Shown here: positions 27,862 through 34,914 of the stretch, piece after piece
Position numbering within the stretch: position 1 is the stretch's first letter
Layout of the letters: each line of letters opens with the position of its first letter
DNA from: Pseudomonas sp.
GTDB taxonomy: Bacteria > Pseudomonadota > Gammaproteobacteria > Pseudomonadales > Pseudomonadaceae
DNA length: 64,000 bases
Direction of reading: 5' to 3'
NCBI RefSeq assembly: GCF_002796985.1
Contig: NZ_PEKX01000008.1
Span: 1 to 64,000 of the forward strand
Position numbers and translations under genes: made by a program
Notes under the pieces: model-generated
The model's input: the letters and a program-made list of their open reading frames with translations, nothing else
What the model was told of the DNA's origin: nothing
The model's database searches: none

Positions 27862-28959
27862 GTGCGTGACGAAACTCCCGAAGAACCCCGCCCGCTGCGC
27901 AGTGGCTACACCACCGGCAGCTGTGCCACTGCCACCAGCCTGGCGGCAGCGCGCCTGCTGCTGACGGGTGAAACGCTGGACGCCGCACAGATCGCCCTGC
28001 CGAAACAGCGCAGCGCGACCCTGCGCCTGGAGTTCTGCCGGCTCACCGCCGACGGCGCCGAAGCCGGCACGCTGAAGGATGCCGGCGACGACCCGGACGT
28101 AACCCACGGTGCGCTGGTCTTCGCCCGCGTCGCCCTGAGCGATGAGCCCGGCGTGCGCTTCCACGCGGGAGAAGGCGTCGGCACCATCACCAAGCCGGGG
28201 CTGGTGCTCGCAGTGGGCGAGCCGGCGATCAACCCGGTGCCGCGGCAGATGATGCAGGGCAACCTCGCTACGCTGGCGGCCGAGTGCGGCTATGCCGGCG
28301 GCTTCGACGTCACGATCAACATCGAGGGCGGCGCCGAGCTGGCGCTCAAGACCATGAACCCGCGCCTGGGCATCCTCGGTGGTCTGTCGATTCTCGGCAC
28401 CACCGGCATCGTCCGGCCGTTCTCCTGCTCGGCCTACATCGCCTCGATCCAGCAGGGAATCGACGTCGCCCGCGCCAACAGCTTCCGCCACCTCGCCGCC
28501 TGCACCGGCAACGCCAGCGAGGACGCCATGCGCCGTCGCTACGGCTTCGACGACACCGCGCTGATCGAGATGGGCGACTTTGTCGGCGCCGCGCTCAAGC
28601 ACCTGCGCAAGGTGCCGGTGGAGCGCTTCAGCGTCTGCGGCGGCTTCGGCAAGATCAGCAAACTCGCCGCCGGCCACATGGACCTGCACAGCCGCCACTC
28701 CAGCATCGACCTGCCGCAGCTGGCCGAGTGGGCGGCGGAAATCGGCGCGTCGGCAGACCTGCAACAGCGCATGCGCGAAGCCAACACCAGCCAGCAGGCG
28801 CTGGCGCTGTGCCGCGCCGAGGGCATCGCACTGGGTGATGCCGTCTGCGCCCGCGCGCTGGCCTTTGCCCGGCGCATCGTGCCCCTGGAAGTGACGCTGG
28901 AAGTCTTCGCCATCGACCGTCAGGGCAACCTGGTGGGCGAAGCGCTGGAGGTGCGATGA
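27862..28959 (+). CDS. cbiD: Cobalt-precorrin-5B C1-methyltransferase CbiD
   Basis: A 365-residue protein with the diagnostic SGYTTGSCATAT at residues 14-25 and conserved NIEGGAELALKTMNPRLGILGG. CbiD adds the C1 methyl group; in the classical aerobic pathway this is done by CobF, which I do not see here. The GTG at 27862 is chosen because the frame opens there; only 36 bp separate it from cobL. It overlaps cobK by 4 bases. Confidence 0.94.
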   Translation: MRDETPEEPRPLRSGYTTGSCATATSLAAARLLLTGETLDAAQIALPKQRSATLRLEFCRLTADGAEAGTLKDAGDDPDVTHGALVFARVALSDEPGVRFHAGEGVGTITKPGLVLAVGEPAINPVPRQMMQGNLATLAAECGYAGGFDVTINIEGGAELALKTMNPRLGILGGLSILGTTGIVRPFSCSAYIASIQQGIDVARANSFRHLAACTGNASEDAMRRRYGFDDTALIEMGDFVGAALKHLRKVPVERFSVCGGFGKISKLAAGHMDLHSRHSSIDLPQLAEWAAEIGASADLQQRMREANTSQQALALCRAEGIALGDAVCARALAFARRIVPLEVTLEVFAIDRQGNLVGEALEVR

Positions 28960-29681
28960 AGCGGGTCCTGCTGCTGGGCGGCATCGGCGAGGCGCTGGCC
29001 ATTGCGCGCCGTCTCGGCCCGCAGCACCTGTACAGCCTCGCCGGCCTCGGCAAGGTGCCGGACGACCTCGCCTGTGAAGTGCGGGTGGGTGGTTACGGCG
29101 GCGCCGAGGGCCTTGCCCAGTTCATCCGCGAACGCGGTTTCGACCTGCTGCTCGACGCCACCCATCCCTACGCCGCGCAGATCAGCGCCAACGCTGCCCG
29201 TGCCGCGCAACTGGCTGGCGTGCCTTGTTGGGCGCTACGTCGTCCCGGTTGGCAGGCTGGGGTGTGGGACGACTGGCGTGAGGTGGCTGACTGGCCGGCG
29301 CTGATCTCGGCGCTGAATGGCTTTTGCCGCCCGCTTTTCACCCTGGGCCGCGAGCCGCTGGAGCATCTGGACGAGATTCCCGCTCACCAGCACTGGACCG
29401 TGCGTTGCCTGCAAAGCCTGCCCGGCAACGCGCGCGCCGAAGTGCTCGGCGCGCGCGGGCCGTTCACCCTGGACGGCGAGCGCGAGCTGTTCACCCGCCT
29501 GGGCACCGACGTGCTGGTCAGCAAGAACAGCGGCAGCCAGGCCACCGAGCCGAAGCTGCAGGTTGCCCGCGAGCGCGGTGTGCCAGTGCTGATTCTGGCG
29601 CGGCCGGCATTGCCGACCGTGGATCGGGAATTCGACAGCGTCGAGGCACTGTGGGCGGATCTGCGGCGCTGCCTTTCGTAG
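28956..29681 (+). CDS. cobK: Precorrin-6A reductase
   Basis: A 241-residue NADPH-dependent reductase that reduces precorrin-6A (C18-C19 double bond). The opening MKRVLLLGGIGEA is a Rossmann-type nucleotide-binding turn, and DATHPYA near residue 68 and VSKNSGSQATEPKL near 188 are CbiJ/CobK signatures. Start overlaps the cbiD stop (ATGA). Followed directly by a REP-like repeat. Confidence 0.95.
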   Translation: MKRVLLLGGIGEALAIARRLGPQHLYSLAGLGKVPDDLACEVRVGGYGGAEGLAQFIRERGFDLLLDATHPYAAQISANAARAAQLAGVPCWALRRPGWQAGVWDDWREVADWPALISALNGFCRPLFTLGREPLEHLDEIPAHQHWTVRCLQSLPGNARAEVLGARGPFTLDGERELFTRLGTDVLVSKNSGSQATEPKLQVARERGVPVLILARPALPTVDREFDSVEALWADLRRCLS

Positions 29682-29835
29682 GAGCGAGCTTGCTCGCGAA
29701 CCCTCGTGTCGCCAGCGATCGCCTTGCCGCAGGTCGGCCCTTCTGCAACCGAGCTACCCGTGCGGTTCGATTGAACGACCCGACTCGGGGGTGTTCACAG
29801 CTTCGTAGTTGTTCGCGAGCAAGCTCGCTCCTACG
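29678..29835. repeat. Long REP-like inverted repeat, family A
   Basis: Arms GTAGGAGCGAGC-TTGCTCGCGAA and the reverse complement are separated by about 110 bp, longer than in the other copies. The left arm overlaps the cobK stop codon. It fills most of the 228-bp gap before the glutathione transferase gene; no other signal is seen in that gap. Confidence 0.88.
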
Positions 29836-29909
29836 AAAGTCGTCACGATGCTTCTCCGCCGCCCGGCCAGTCTCTATGCTGGGCCCCGGTTTTCACAGGG
29901 AGTGACACC

Positions 29910-30533
29910 ATGCTGCGAATCCTCGGCCGCGCTTCATCGATCAATGTACGCAAGGTGCTCTGGGCCTGCGCCGAACTGAACCTGCCCTACGAACGGGAAG
30001 ACTGGGGCACGGGCTTCCGCTCCACCGCCTCGGCGGAGTTCATCGCACTCAACCCCAACGCTATGGTGCCGGTCCTCGTCGACGGCGACTTCGTGCTCTG
30101 GGAGTCCAACGCCATCTGCGGTTATCTCGCCACCCAGTACCCGCAGGGTGAATTGCTGCCCACCTCAGCGCGCGAGCGCTCCCTGGTGGAGCAGTGGATG
30201 GGCTGGCAGGCCACCGAGCTGAACAACGCCTGGCGCTACGTGTTCATGGCCAGGGTGCGCAACAGCCCGAGCCATACCGACGAATCCGCCATCGCCCTGA
30301 GCGAGGCGCAGTGGAACCACTGCATGGCCCTGCTGGATCGCCAGCTGGCGCACACGGGCGCGTTCGTTACCGGCGCCTGCTTCAGCCTCGCCGATATCGT
30401 GCTCGGGCTGTCGGTGAACCGCTGGTACCTGACGCCCATGCAGCGCCCCGATCTACCGGCGGTGGCGGCTTACTACGAGCGCCTGAGCGAGCGGCCCGGG
30501 TTCCTGTTGCATGGGCGCAATGGGGAGCCTTGA
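29910..30533 (+). CDS. Glutathione S-transferase family protein
   Basis: A 207-residue protein with an N-terminal thioredoxin-like GST domain (1-80: LRILGRASSINVRKVLWACAEL, then the cis-proline region NAMVPVLVDGDFVLWESNAICGYL) and an all-helical C-terminal domain with FSLADIVLG near residue 155. Such enzymes conjugate or reduce electrophiles with glutathione. The substrate cannot be read from sequence. It stands alone, facing the convergent unknown gene. Confidence 0.93.
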   Translation: MLRILGRASSINVRKVLWACAELNLPYEREDWGTGFRSTASAEFIALNPNAMVPVLVDGDFVLWESNAICGYLATQYPQGELLPTSARERSLVEQWMGWQATELNNAWRYVFMARVRNSPSHTDESAIALSEAQWNHCMALLDRQLAHTGAFVTGACFSLADIVLGLSVNRWYLTPMQRPDLPAVAAYYERLSERPGFLLHGRNGEP

Positions 30534-30546
30534 GCGAGTTGCGGCA

Positions 30547-31158
30547 CTACTTGGACCAGGGGCTGTTCTTCATTCGCGCGAAGTTCTTCCTGGCGCTCCA
30601 CAGCACAACCGCAGGTTCGCCGGCACGATTGGTCTCCGTGGCAGTGAGAAGCCCGTACTGTGTTCTCCAGACCACCAGGTTGTTGCCCGAAGGGTCCAGG
30701 CCGAAATCGCCAAACCTGGACTCGGGCAGGCGCTTGGCGTTTTCCTGCCACGTGCTCAGGTAGCCGCGAAGAGGTTCGAATGAACTGGACGGAAATAGAA
30801 AACGCACGTGGTTCAGGCGCTCCTTCTTGAAGAAGAACACCACCTGGCTGGCAGGAATTTCGGCGAAGGCCGAGCTGATCGGCGCCAGGCAGAGATAGTC
30901 ATCGTTACGAATGCGCTCCCGTGGTCCGAGGTCGCCGTAGCATTTCAGGCGGTAGCCCTGGCTCGTGTAGTGATTGATGATTTCGCTCTGGCTTTGCGAG
31001 GAAATCTGCTCGGGCGTTTCCATGAAGCCGGGGGCATCGGTCGGGACTACCACGGGCGCCAGAACCTGTGCGTCGGCTCTCGAAGCCTGGTGGCGGTCAT
31101 ACGCGAAGTAGGCAAGGGCCGTGGCCAGGCCTGCCAGCAGTAGTGCACGTGTCTGCAT
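30547..31158 (-). CDS. Hypothetical membrane-anchored protein
   Basis: A 203-residue protein I do not recognise. Residues 5-20 (ALLLAGLATALAYFAY) form a signal anchor or uncleaved signal peptide, so the rest is probably periplasmic. Two cysteines lie about 24 residues apart in the middle (LKCYGDLG... DYLCLAP) and could form a disulfide. The ATG at 31158 is preferred over an arginine-rich extension to 31197. Its 3' end is 14 bp from the GST gene, in convergent orientation. Confidence 0.75.
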   Translation of the reverse strand: MQTRALLLAGLATALAYFAYDRHQASRADAQVLAPVVVPTDAPGFMETPEQISSQSQSEIINHYTSQGYRLKCYGDLGPRERIRNDDYLCLAPISSAFAEIPASQVVFFFKKERLNHVRFLFPSSSFEPLRGYLSTWQENAKRLPESRFGDFGLDPSGNNLVVWRTQYGLLTATETNRAGEPAVVLWSARKNFARMKNSPWSK

Positions 31159-31244
31159 GAAGAGTTCTTTCCTTGAACGTGAGCGTGACCGATCCATCGG
31201 CGGCCCACTTTATCCAGGTCGGCTCACAGGTGACAGTGGCGCGC

Positions 31245-31922
31245 TTATCGATCTATGCGGGGTACCTCGGCGACTCTGCGGTATTCCGCTCCCAGCTCTT
31301 GGGCGAGTCCTTGTGCCCGCCCCAGCCGCACGGCTCCGCCTTCGATATCCACCAGCACCGTCGGGCAGTTCAGTGGCTGCAGCGCCGGCCAGTCGCGCAG
31401 GCGGCCGTCGGTCAGCACCAGCAGGCGCTGGTGTTCGCCCGGCTTCTGTCGCTGGCGCTGGTCCAGCCATTCGCGGGCTTGCTGCAGCGCCTCGATCAGC
31501 GGGGTGCCGCCGCCGGCTCCAAGTTGCTCCAGCCACTCCTGCAAGTGACGCGAAGCCTTCTGGCCCTGCCATAACCAGCGCGGTTGTGCGCCGGTGGCGT
31601 GCAGTACGGCGAGGCGCGCACGTTGCCGGTAGGCCTGTTCGAAAGTGTCGGCGAGCAGGCCCTTGGCCTGGGTGAGAGCACCGTGGCGGCGTGTACTGGC
31701 GGAGGCGTCGACTATCACCAGCCAGAGTTCGCCGGGCTGGCGGCTACGGGCGCGCAGCACCAGGTCGGCACGGTGTTGCGGGCGGCCGTTGCGCAGGGTG
31801 GCGGGCCAGTCGATACGGCCGTGCGCGCCCGATTGGCGGGCGCCGCTGCGGCCGCCGGCGAGCTGGCCGGGTCGGGGTTTGGCATCCGCGCCTGGGGCCT
31901 GGCGCGGGCGGATGCTCAGGGC
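31245..31922 (-). CDS. chlD: ChlD C-terminal half: VWA (integrin I) domain, read by -1 frameshift
   Basis: This frame codes for about 225 residues after the slippery site: a basic linker, then a VWA domain with the MIDAS motif VDASAS and later LTDGRL. No ATG, GTG or TTG suitable for independent initiation lies between the upstream ORF stop and the VWA core; the first in-frame ATG upstream (31991) is inside the AAA+ coding region and gives a nonsense peptide. Joined to the upstream ORF by a -1 shift at 31922-31928 it makes a protein of about 559 residues, the size and layout of a ChlD/CobT-like medium chelatase subunit that works with CobN. Annotators may list it as a separate VWA protein. Confidence 0.88.
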   Translation of the reverse strand, partial: ALSIRPRQAPGADAKPRPGQLAGGRSGARQSGAHGRIDWPATLRNGRPQHRADLVLRARSRQPGELWLVIVDASASTRRHGALTQAKGLLADTFEQAYRQRARLAVLHATGAQPRWLWQGQKASRHLQEWLEQLGAGGGTPLIEALQQAREWLDQRQRQKPGEHQRLLVLTDGRLRDWPALQPLNCPTVLVDIEGGAVRLGRAQGLAQELGAEYRRVAEVPRIDR

Positions 31923-31930
31923 TTTTTTGG
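31882..31930 (-). other. Programmed -1 ribosomal frameshift signal in chlD
   Basis: In the zero frame the message reads CCA AAA AAG CCC TGA; the heptamer A AAA AAG (31928-31922) is the dnaX-type slippery sequence. Six bases later a perfect 8-bp stem (GCATCCGC 31915-31908 with GCGGATGC 31889-31882) forms a hairpin with an 18-nt loop, at the usual spacing for a stimulator. The shift moves translation exactly into the VWA frame. Confidence 0.85.
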
Positions 31931-32923
31931 CCAGCCCGTCAGTTGCCGGCGTTCGCCCATGGCGACGCTCTGCGCGGGCAGTTCGCCCCATTGGCCTTCG
32001 CCGTTGGATGCATTGGACGATGCCTGCGACTGGCTGGATGAGGGCTGCGGCGGCGTGCTCGATTGCGGTGATGCAGGACGACGGCGATGGGCGAGGGCGA
32101 AGTGCTCGACCGCATCGATATCCTGCGCCTCGATGGCGTTGGCGCCGCGCCAGGCCGCGTGGGCGCGGGCTGCGCGCAGCCAGACGAGGTCGGCGCGCAG
32201 GCCGTCGACGCCGGCGGCGTGACAGCGCTCGGCGATGGTCTCCAGCGCGGCATCGTCCAGGGGGATCGCCGCCAGTTGCTGTCGTGCATCGCCACAACGT
32301 TGTTGCAGCGCCTGCTGTGCGGCCTGCCAGTGCGCAAGGAACGCCTGCGGGTCGGCATCGAAGGCCAGCCGACGGCGGACGATTTCGGCGCGTTCGCTCG
32401 GTGCGGGTGTTCCTTGCAGTTGCACCTTGAGGCCGAAGCGGTCCAGCAGTTGCGGGCGCAGTTCGCCTTCCTCGGGGTTCATCGTGCCGATCAGCACGAA
32501 GCGCGCCGGATGGCTGTGGGACAGGCCGTCGCGTTCGATCAGGTTGACCCCGCTGGCGGCCACGTCGAGCAGCAGGTCGACGAGGTGGTCGGGCAGCAGG
32601 TTCACTTCATCCACATAAAGCACGCCGCCGTGGGCATGGGCCAGCACGCCGGGGGAGAATTGCGCGCGACCTTCGCCCAGCGCCGCGTCCAGGTCGAGGG
32701 TACCGACGATGCGCTCCTCGCTGGCGCCCAGCGGCAGGGTGACGAAGCGCCCGCCGTCCAGCAGGTCGGCGACGCCGCGCGCCAGGGTGGACTTGGCCAT
32801 GCCGCGCGGCCCTTCGATCAGCACGCCGCCGATGGCTGGGTCGATGGCCGCCAGGCACAGGGCCAGCTTCAGCTCATCGGCGCCGACGACGGCTGCCAGT
32901 GGGAAATGGGGAAGGGCGCTCAT
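31916..32923 (-). CDS. chlD: ChlI/ChlD AAA+ ATPase, short product of chlD
   Basis: A 335-residue AAA+ ATPase of the magnesium/cobalt chelatase class. Walker A is GPRGMAKST (38-46), Walker B VLYVDEVN (101-108), and sensor 1 sits in LIGTMNPEEG. A Ser/Pro-rich linker begins near residue 285. Without frameshifting, translation stops at TGA 31916-31918 and yields a ChlI-like small subunit; with it, the medium subunit. Start is ATG 32923 (MSALPHFPLAAVVG) rather than codons upstream to 32992. The gene is divergent from the DAHP synthase leader and separated from cobN by plus-strand genes. Confidence 0.92.
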   Translation of the reverse strand: MSALPHFPLAAVVGADELKLALCLAAIDPAIGGVLIEGPRGMAKSTLARGVADLLDGGRFVTLPLGASEERIVGTLDLDAALGEGRAQFSPGVLAHAHGGVLYVDEVNLLPDHLVDLLLDVAASGVNLIERDGLSHSHPARFVLIGTMNPEEGELRPQLLDRFGLKVQLQGTPAPSERAEIVRRRLAFDADPQAFLAHWQAAQQALQQRCGDARQQLAAIPLDDAALETIAERCHAAGVDGLRADLVWLRAARAHAAWRGANAIEAQDIDAVEHFALAHRRRPASPQSSTPPQPSSSQSQASSNASNGEGQWGELPAQSVAMGERRQLTGWPKKP

Positions 32924-33066
32924 GGGGATTTCCTGCAGATTTCGTCCGTGCATGGTAGCGAACCGGGTGCAGGAGGTGCGACCAATGTCCATCGCAGCGA
33001 TAGATTCAAGTCATTGATCGGCGCTGCGCGATGCAGTACCTTGGCTCCCATTCCACGGAGAACATC

Positions 33067-33201
33067 ATGCCGTCCAGCCTGTCCATCCAGTCCCTCGCCC
33101 GCCTCGGTGCCATTGGCTCCGTGGCTGCTCGCGCGCAGGTCCTGGCCACTGCTGCCGGCGCTTTCTTCTATGGGTATTGGTTTAGCCAAAGGCGCGCCTG
33201 A
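33067..33201 (+). CDS. Aromatic-rich leader peptide of the DAHP synthase gene
   Basis: A 44-codon ORF with RBS GGAG, ending in a run of codons for Phe-Phe-Tyr-Gly-Tyr-Trp-Phe (33163-33183) five codons before the stop. A hairpin overlaps its end (33194-33215) and a perfect terminator follows at 33252-33289. The layout is that of an attenuator leader peptide: ribosome stalling at aromatic codons would favour read-through into the DAHP synthase gene. Function is inferred. Confidence 0.72.
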   Translation: MPSSLSIQSLARLGAIGSVAARAQVLATAAGAFFYGYWFSQRRA

Positions 33202-33215
33202 TACCCCACAGGCGC
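33194..33215 (+). promoter_or_regulatory. Leader hairpin (candidate pause or anti-terminator element)
   Basis: GCGCCTG (33194-33200) pairs with CAGGCGC (33209-33215), overlapping the last leader codons and stop. Further on, GGGTCGCC (33228-33235 region) could pair, with one mismatch, with GGCAACCC in the terminator loop, as an anti-terminator would. This second pairing is tentative. Confidence 0.5.
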
Positions 33216-33251
33216 CCTAGCAAGCAGGGTCGCCAACCAGACAGATTCATC

Positions 33252-33289
33252 AAACCCCGGTCGGCAACCCGACCGGGGTTTTTGTTTTT
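33252..33289 (+). terminator. Attenuator-type terminator before DAHP synthase
   Basis: A perfect 13-bp stem (AAACCCCGGTCGG / CCGACCGGGGTTT) with loop CAAC, followed by TTGTTTTT. It lies between the aromatic leader peptide and the DAHP synthase gene with no other gene ending in front of it, so attenuation is its likely role. Confidence 0.88.
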
Positions 33290-33359
33290 CCGGCCCACAA
33301 GGCCAACACATTGCCAACCAATTGAATCGGGCCAAAACGCCCGGACAGAGGATCAAGCC

Positions 33360-33458
33360 ATGAACACCACCAACTACCGCTATTACCGCAACTCCGACTG
33401 GCGATTTAGCAGCGCGCTGCGTGCCACCCAACGAGCCTTGTCACGAACACTTAGATAG
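33360..33458 (+). CDS. Second aromatic-rich short ORF before DAHP synthase
   Basis: A 32-codon ORF with a strong RBS (AGAGGA, 33347-33352, 7 bp from ATG). It codes for MNTTNYRYYRNSDWRF followed by an arginine-rich tail: three Tyr, one Trp and one Phe within 11 residues. It ends 48 bp before the DAHP synthase ATG. After it GCGCGG (33467-33472) and CCGCGC (33481-33486) form a hairpin just before the next RBS, so it may regulate initiation of the downstream gene. No T run follows. Confidence 0.55.
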   Translation: MNTTNYRYYRNSDWRFSSALRATQRALSRTLR

Positions 33459-33506
33459 AGCGCCGAGCGCGGATAGAAGACCGCGCCGGCCAAGGATGCC
33501 AGTCAG

Positions 33507-34604
33507 ATGAATGCTTCCACCTCCCCCCTGATCCGCCCCGAACACGCAGCCACCGCCGAAGTCCTCGACCTCCCGCTGCCCTCCGCTCGCCGCCGCGAAC
33601 ACCCGCTGCCGAGCCCTGCCGAACTGCGCCAGCGCTTACCGCTTTCTCCTGCCATGGCCCACCGCGTCCGCGAAGGCCGCGAGGCGATCCGCGCCGTACT
33701 CGACGGCCGCGATCCGCGTCTGCTCGTCGTCATCGGCCCGTGCTCGCTGCACGACCCCGTCTCCGCCCTCGAATACGCCGACCGTCTCGCCGAACTGGCA
33801 CCGCAGGTCAGCGACCAGCTGCTGCTGGTGATGCGCGCCTACGTCGAGAAGCCGCGTACCACCATCGGCTGGAAAGGCCTGGTCTACGACCCGCAGCTGG
33901 ACGGTACGGGCGACATGGCCGGCGGCCTCGAACTGTCGCGCCGGCTGATGCTGGGCATGCTCGAACGCGGCCTGCCGATCGCCACCGAGCTGCTGCAACC
34001 GCTGGTGGCCGGCTACTTCGATGACCTGCTCGGCTGGGCCGCCATCGGCGCGCGCACCAGCGAATCCCAGGTGCACCGCGAGATGGTCAGCGGCCTCGAC
34101 CTGCCAGTGGGCTTCAAGAACGGCACCGACGGCAGCATCGGCATCGCCACCGACGCCATGCGCTCGGCCGCGCATCCGCACCAGCACTTTGGCATCGACG
34201 CGCTGGGCCGTCCGTCGCTGGTGCAGACCCAGGGTAACCCGGACACTCATCTGGTGCTGCGCGGCGGCCACGCCGGGCCGAACTTCGACGCGGCCAGCGT
34301 GCAGCAGATTCGCCAGGGGCTGGAGAAGCTCGGCCTCGACCCGAGCATCCTGGTGGATTGCAGCCACGCCAACAGCGGCAAGGACCCGCTGCGCCAGCCG
34401 GCGGTGCTGGACAGCGTGCTCGACCAGCGCCTGGCCGGCGATGCCTCGCTGCGCGGCGTGATGCTGGAGAGTCATCTGTTCGACGGTTGCCAGCCGCTGT
34501 CCGGCGAGCTGCGCTACGGTGTGTCGATCACCGATGGCTGCCTGGGCTGGAGCGGCACCGAGTCTTTGCTGCTGAATGCAGCGGAGCGCCTGCGTCGAGG
34601 CTGA
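33507..34604 (+). CDS. 3-deoxy-7-phosphoheptulonate (DAHP) synthase, type I
   Basis: A 365-residue enzyme that condenses phosphoenolpyruvate with erythrose 4-phosphate, the first step of the shikimate pathway to Phe, Tyr and Trp. Family motifs are VVIGPCSLHDP (about 74-84), MRAYVEKPRTT, GARTSESQ, GFKNGTDG and VDCSHANSGKD. RBS AAGGA is 12 bp before ATG 33507. Feedback type (Tyr, Phe or Trp) cannot be read safely. It is preceded by two aromatic-rich leaders and a terminator. In P. aeruginosa a DAHP synthase likewise adjoins the cobaltochelatase genes. Confidence 0.96.
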   Translation: MNASTSPLIRPEHAATAEVLDLPLPSARRREHPLPSPAELRQRLPLSPAMAHRVREGREAIRAVLDGRDPRLLVVIGPCSLHDPVSALEYADRLAELAPQVSDQLLLVMRAYVEKPRTTIGWKGLVYDPQLDGTGDMAGGLELSRRLMLGMLERGLPIATELLQPLVAGYFDDLLGWAAIGARTSESQVHREMVSGLDLPVGFKNGTDGSIGIATDAMRSAAHPHQHFGIDALGRPSLVQTQGNPDTHLVLRGGHAGPNFDAASVQQIRQGLEKLGLDPSILVDCSHANSGKDPLRQPAVLDSVLDQRLAGDASLRGVMLESHLFDGCQPLSGELRYGVSITDGCLGWSGTESLLLNAAERLRRG

Positions 34605-34685
34605 AAGTCCAGCGCGAGGGTTTGGGAAAGGACTCCCCGGAAACGGGAAATCTCTTCAGGCGGTGACCGCTAGTGTACTGGCGGC

Positions 34686-34704
34686 GCCGCCGGAAGCCGG
34701 CGGC
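34686..34704 (+). promoter_or_regulatory. GC-rich hairpin between DAHP synthase and DUF5993 gene
   Basis: GCCGCCGG and CCGGCGGC flank a 3-nt loop. No T run follows (CGACTCTCC), so it is not a clear terminator. It sits 44 bp before the small DUF5993 gene. Confidence 0.4.
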
Positions 34705-34747
34705 CGACTCTCCTTTCTGCTCCCCACTGCGGAGCGAGGTAACGCCG

Positions 34748-34906
34748 ATGTACATGTTCCTGCCGTTTCTGCTCGCGCTCTGCGCGGCGGTCAGCACTGT
34801 CATGGGGAAGACCGGAGCCAGCTACGCGCTGTGGCTGGTCCTGCTGCTGGTGACGCTGGGGTGGTTCGATCACCACGTCACCGATCCGCTGACGCTGTCG
34901 TTCTGA
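34748..34906 (+). CDS. Small DUF5993-like membrane protein
   Basis: A 52-residue protein with two hydrophobic helices (about 2-18 and 27-41) and a short His-His-containing tail. It resembles the DUF5993 family, small proteins coded just before DsbB-like genes. RBS GCGAGGT precedes ATG 34748, and the next gene begins 8 bp after the stop, so the two are cotranscribed. A partner or stability role for the DsbB-like protein is an inference. Confidence 0.7.
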   Translation: MYMFLPFLLALCAAVSTVMGKTGASYALWLVLLLVTLGWFDHHVTDPLTLSF

Positions 34907-34914
34907 GGGCCGCC

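Noticed and set aside
31991..32297. Independent start for the VWA protein upstream in its frame
   Set aside because: These codons overlap the AAA+ region and encode an Arg-rich peptide unlike any chelatase; the frameshift model explains the domain better.
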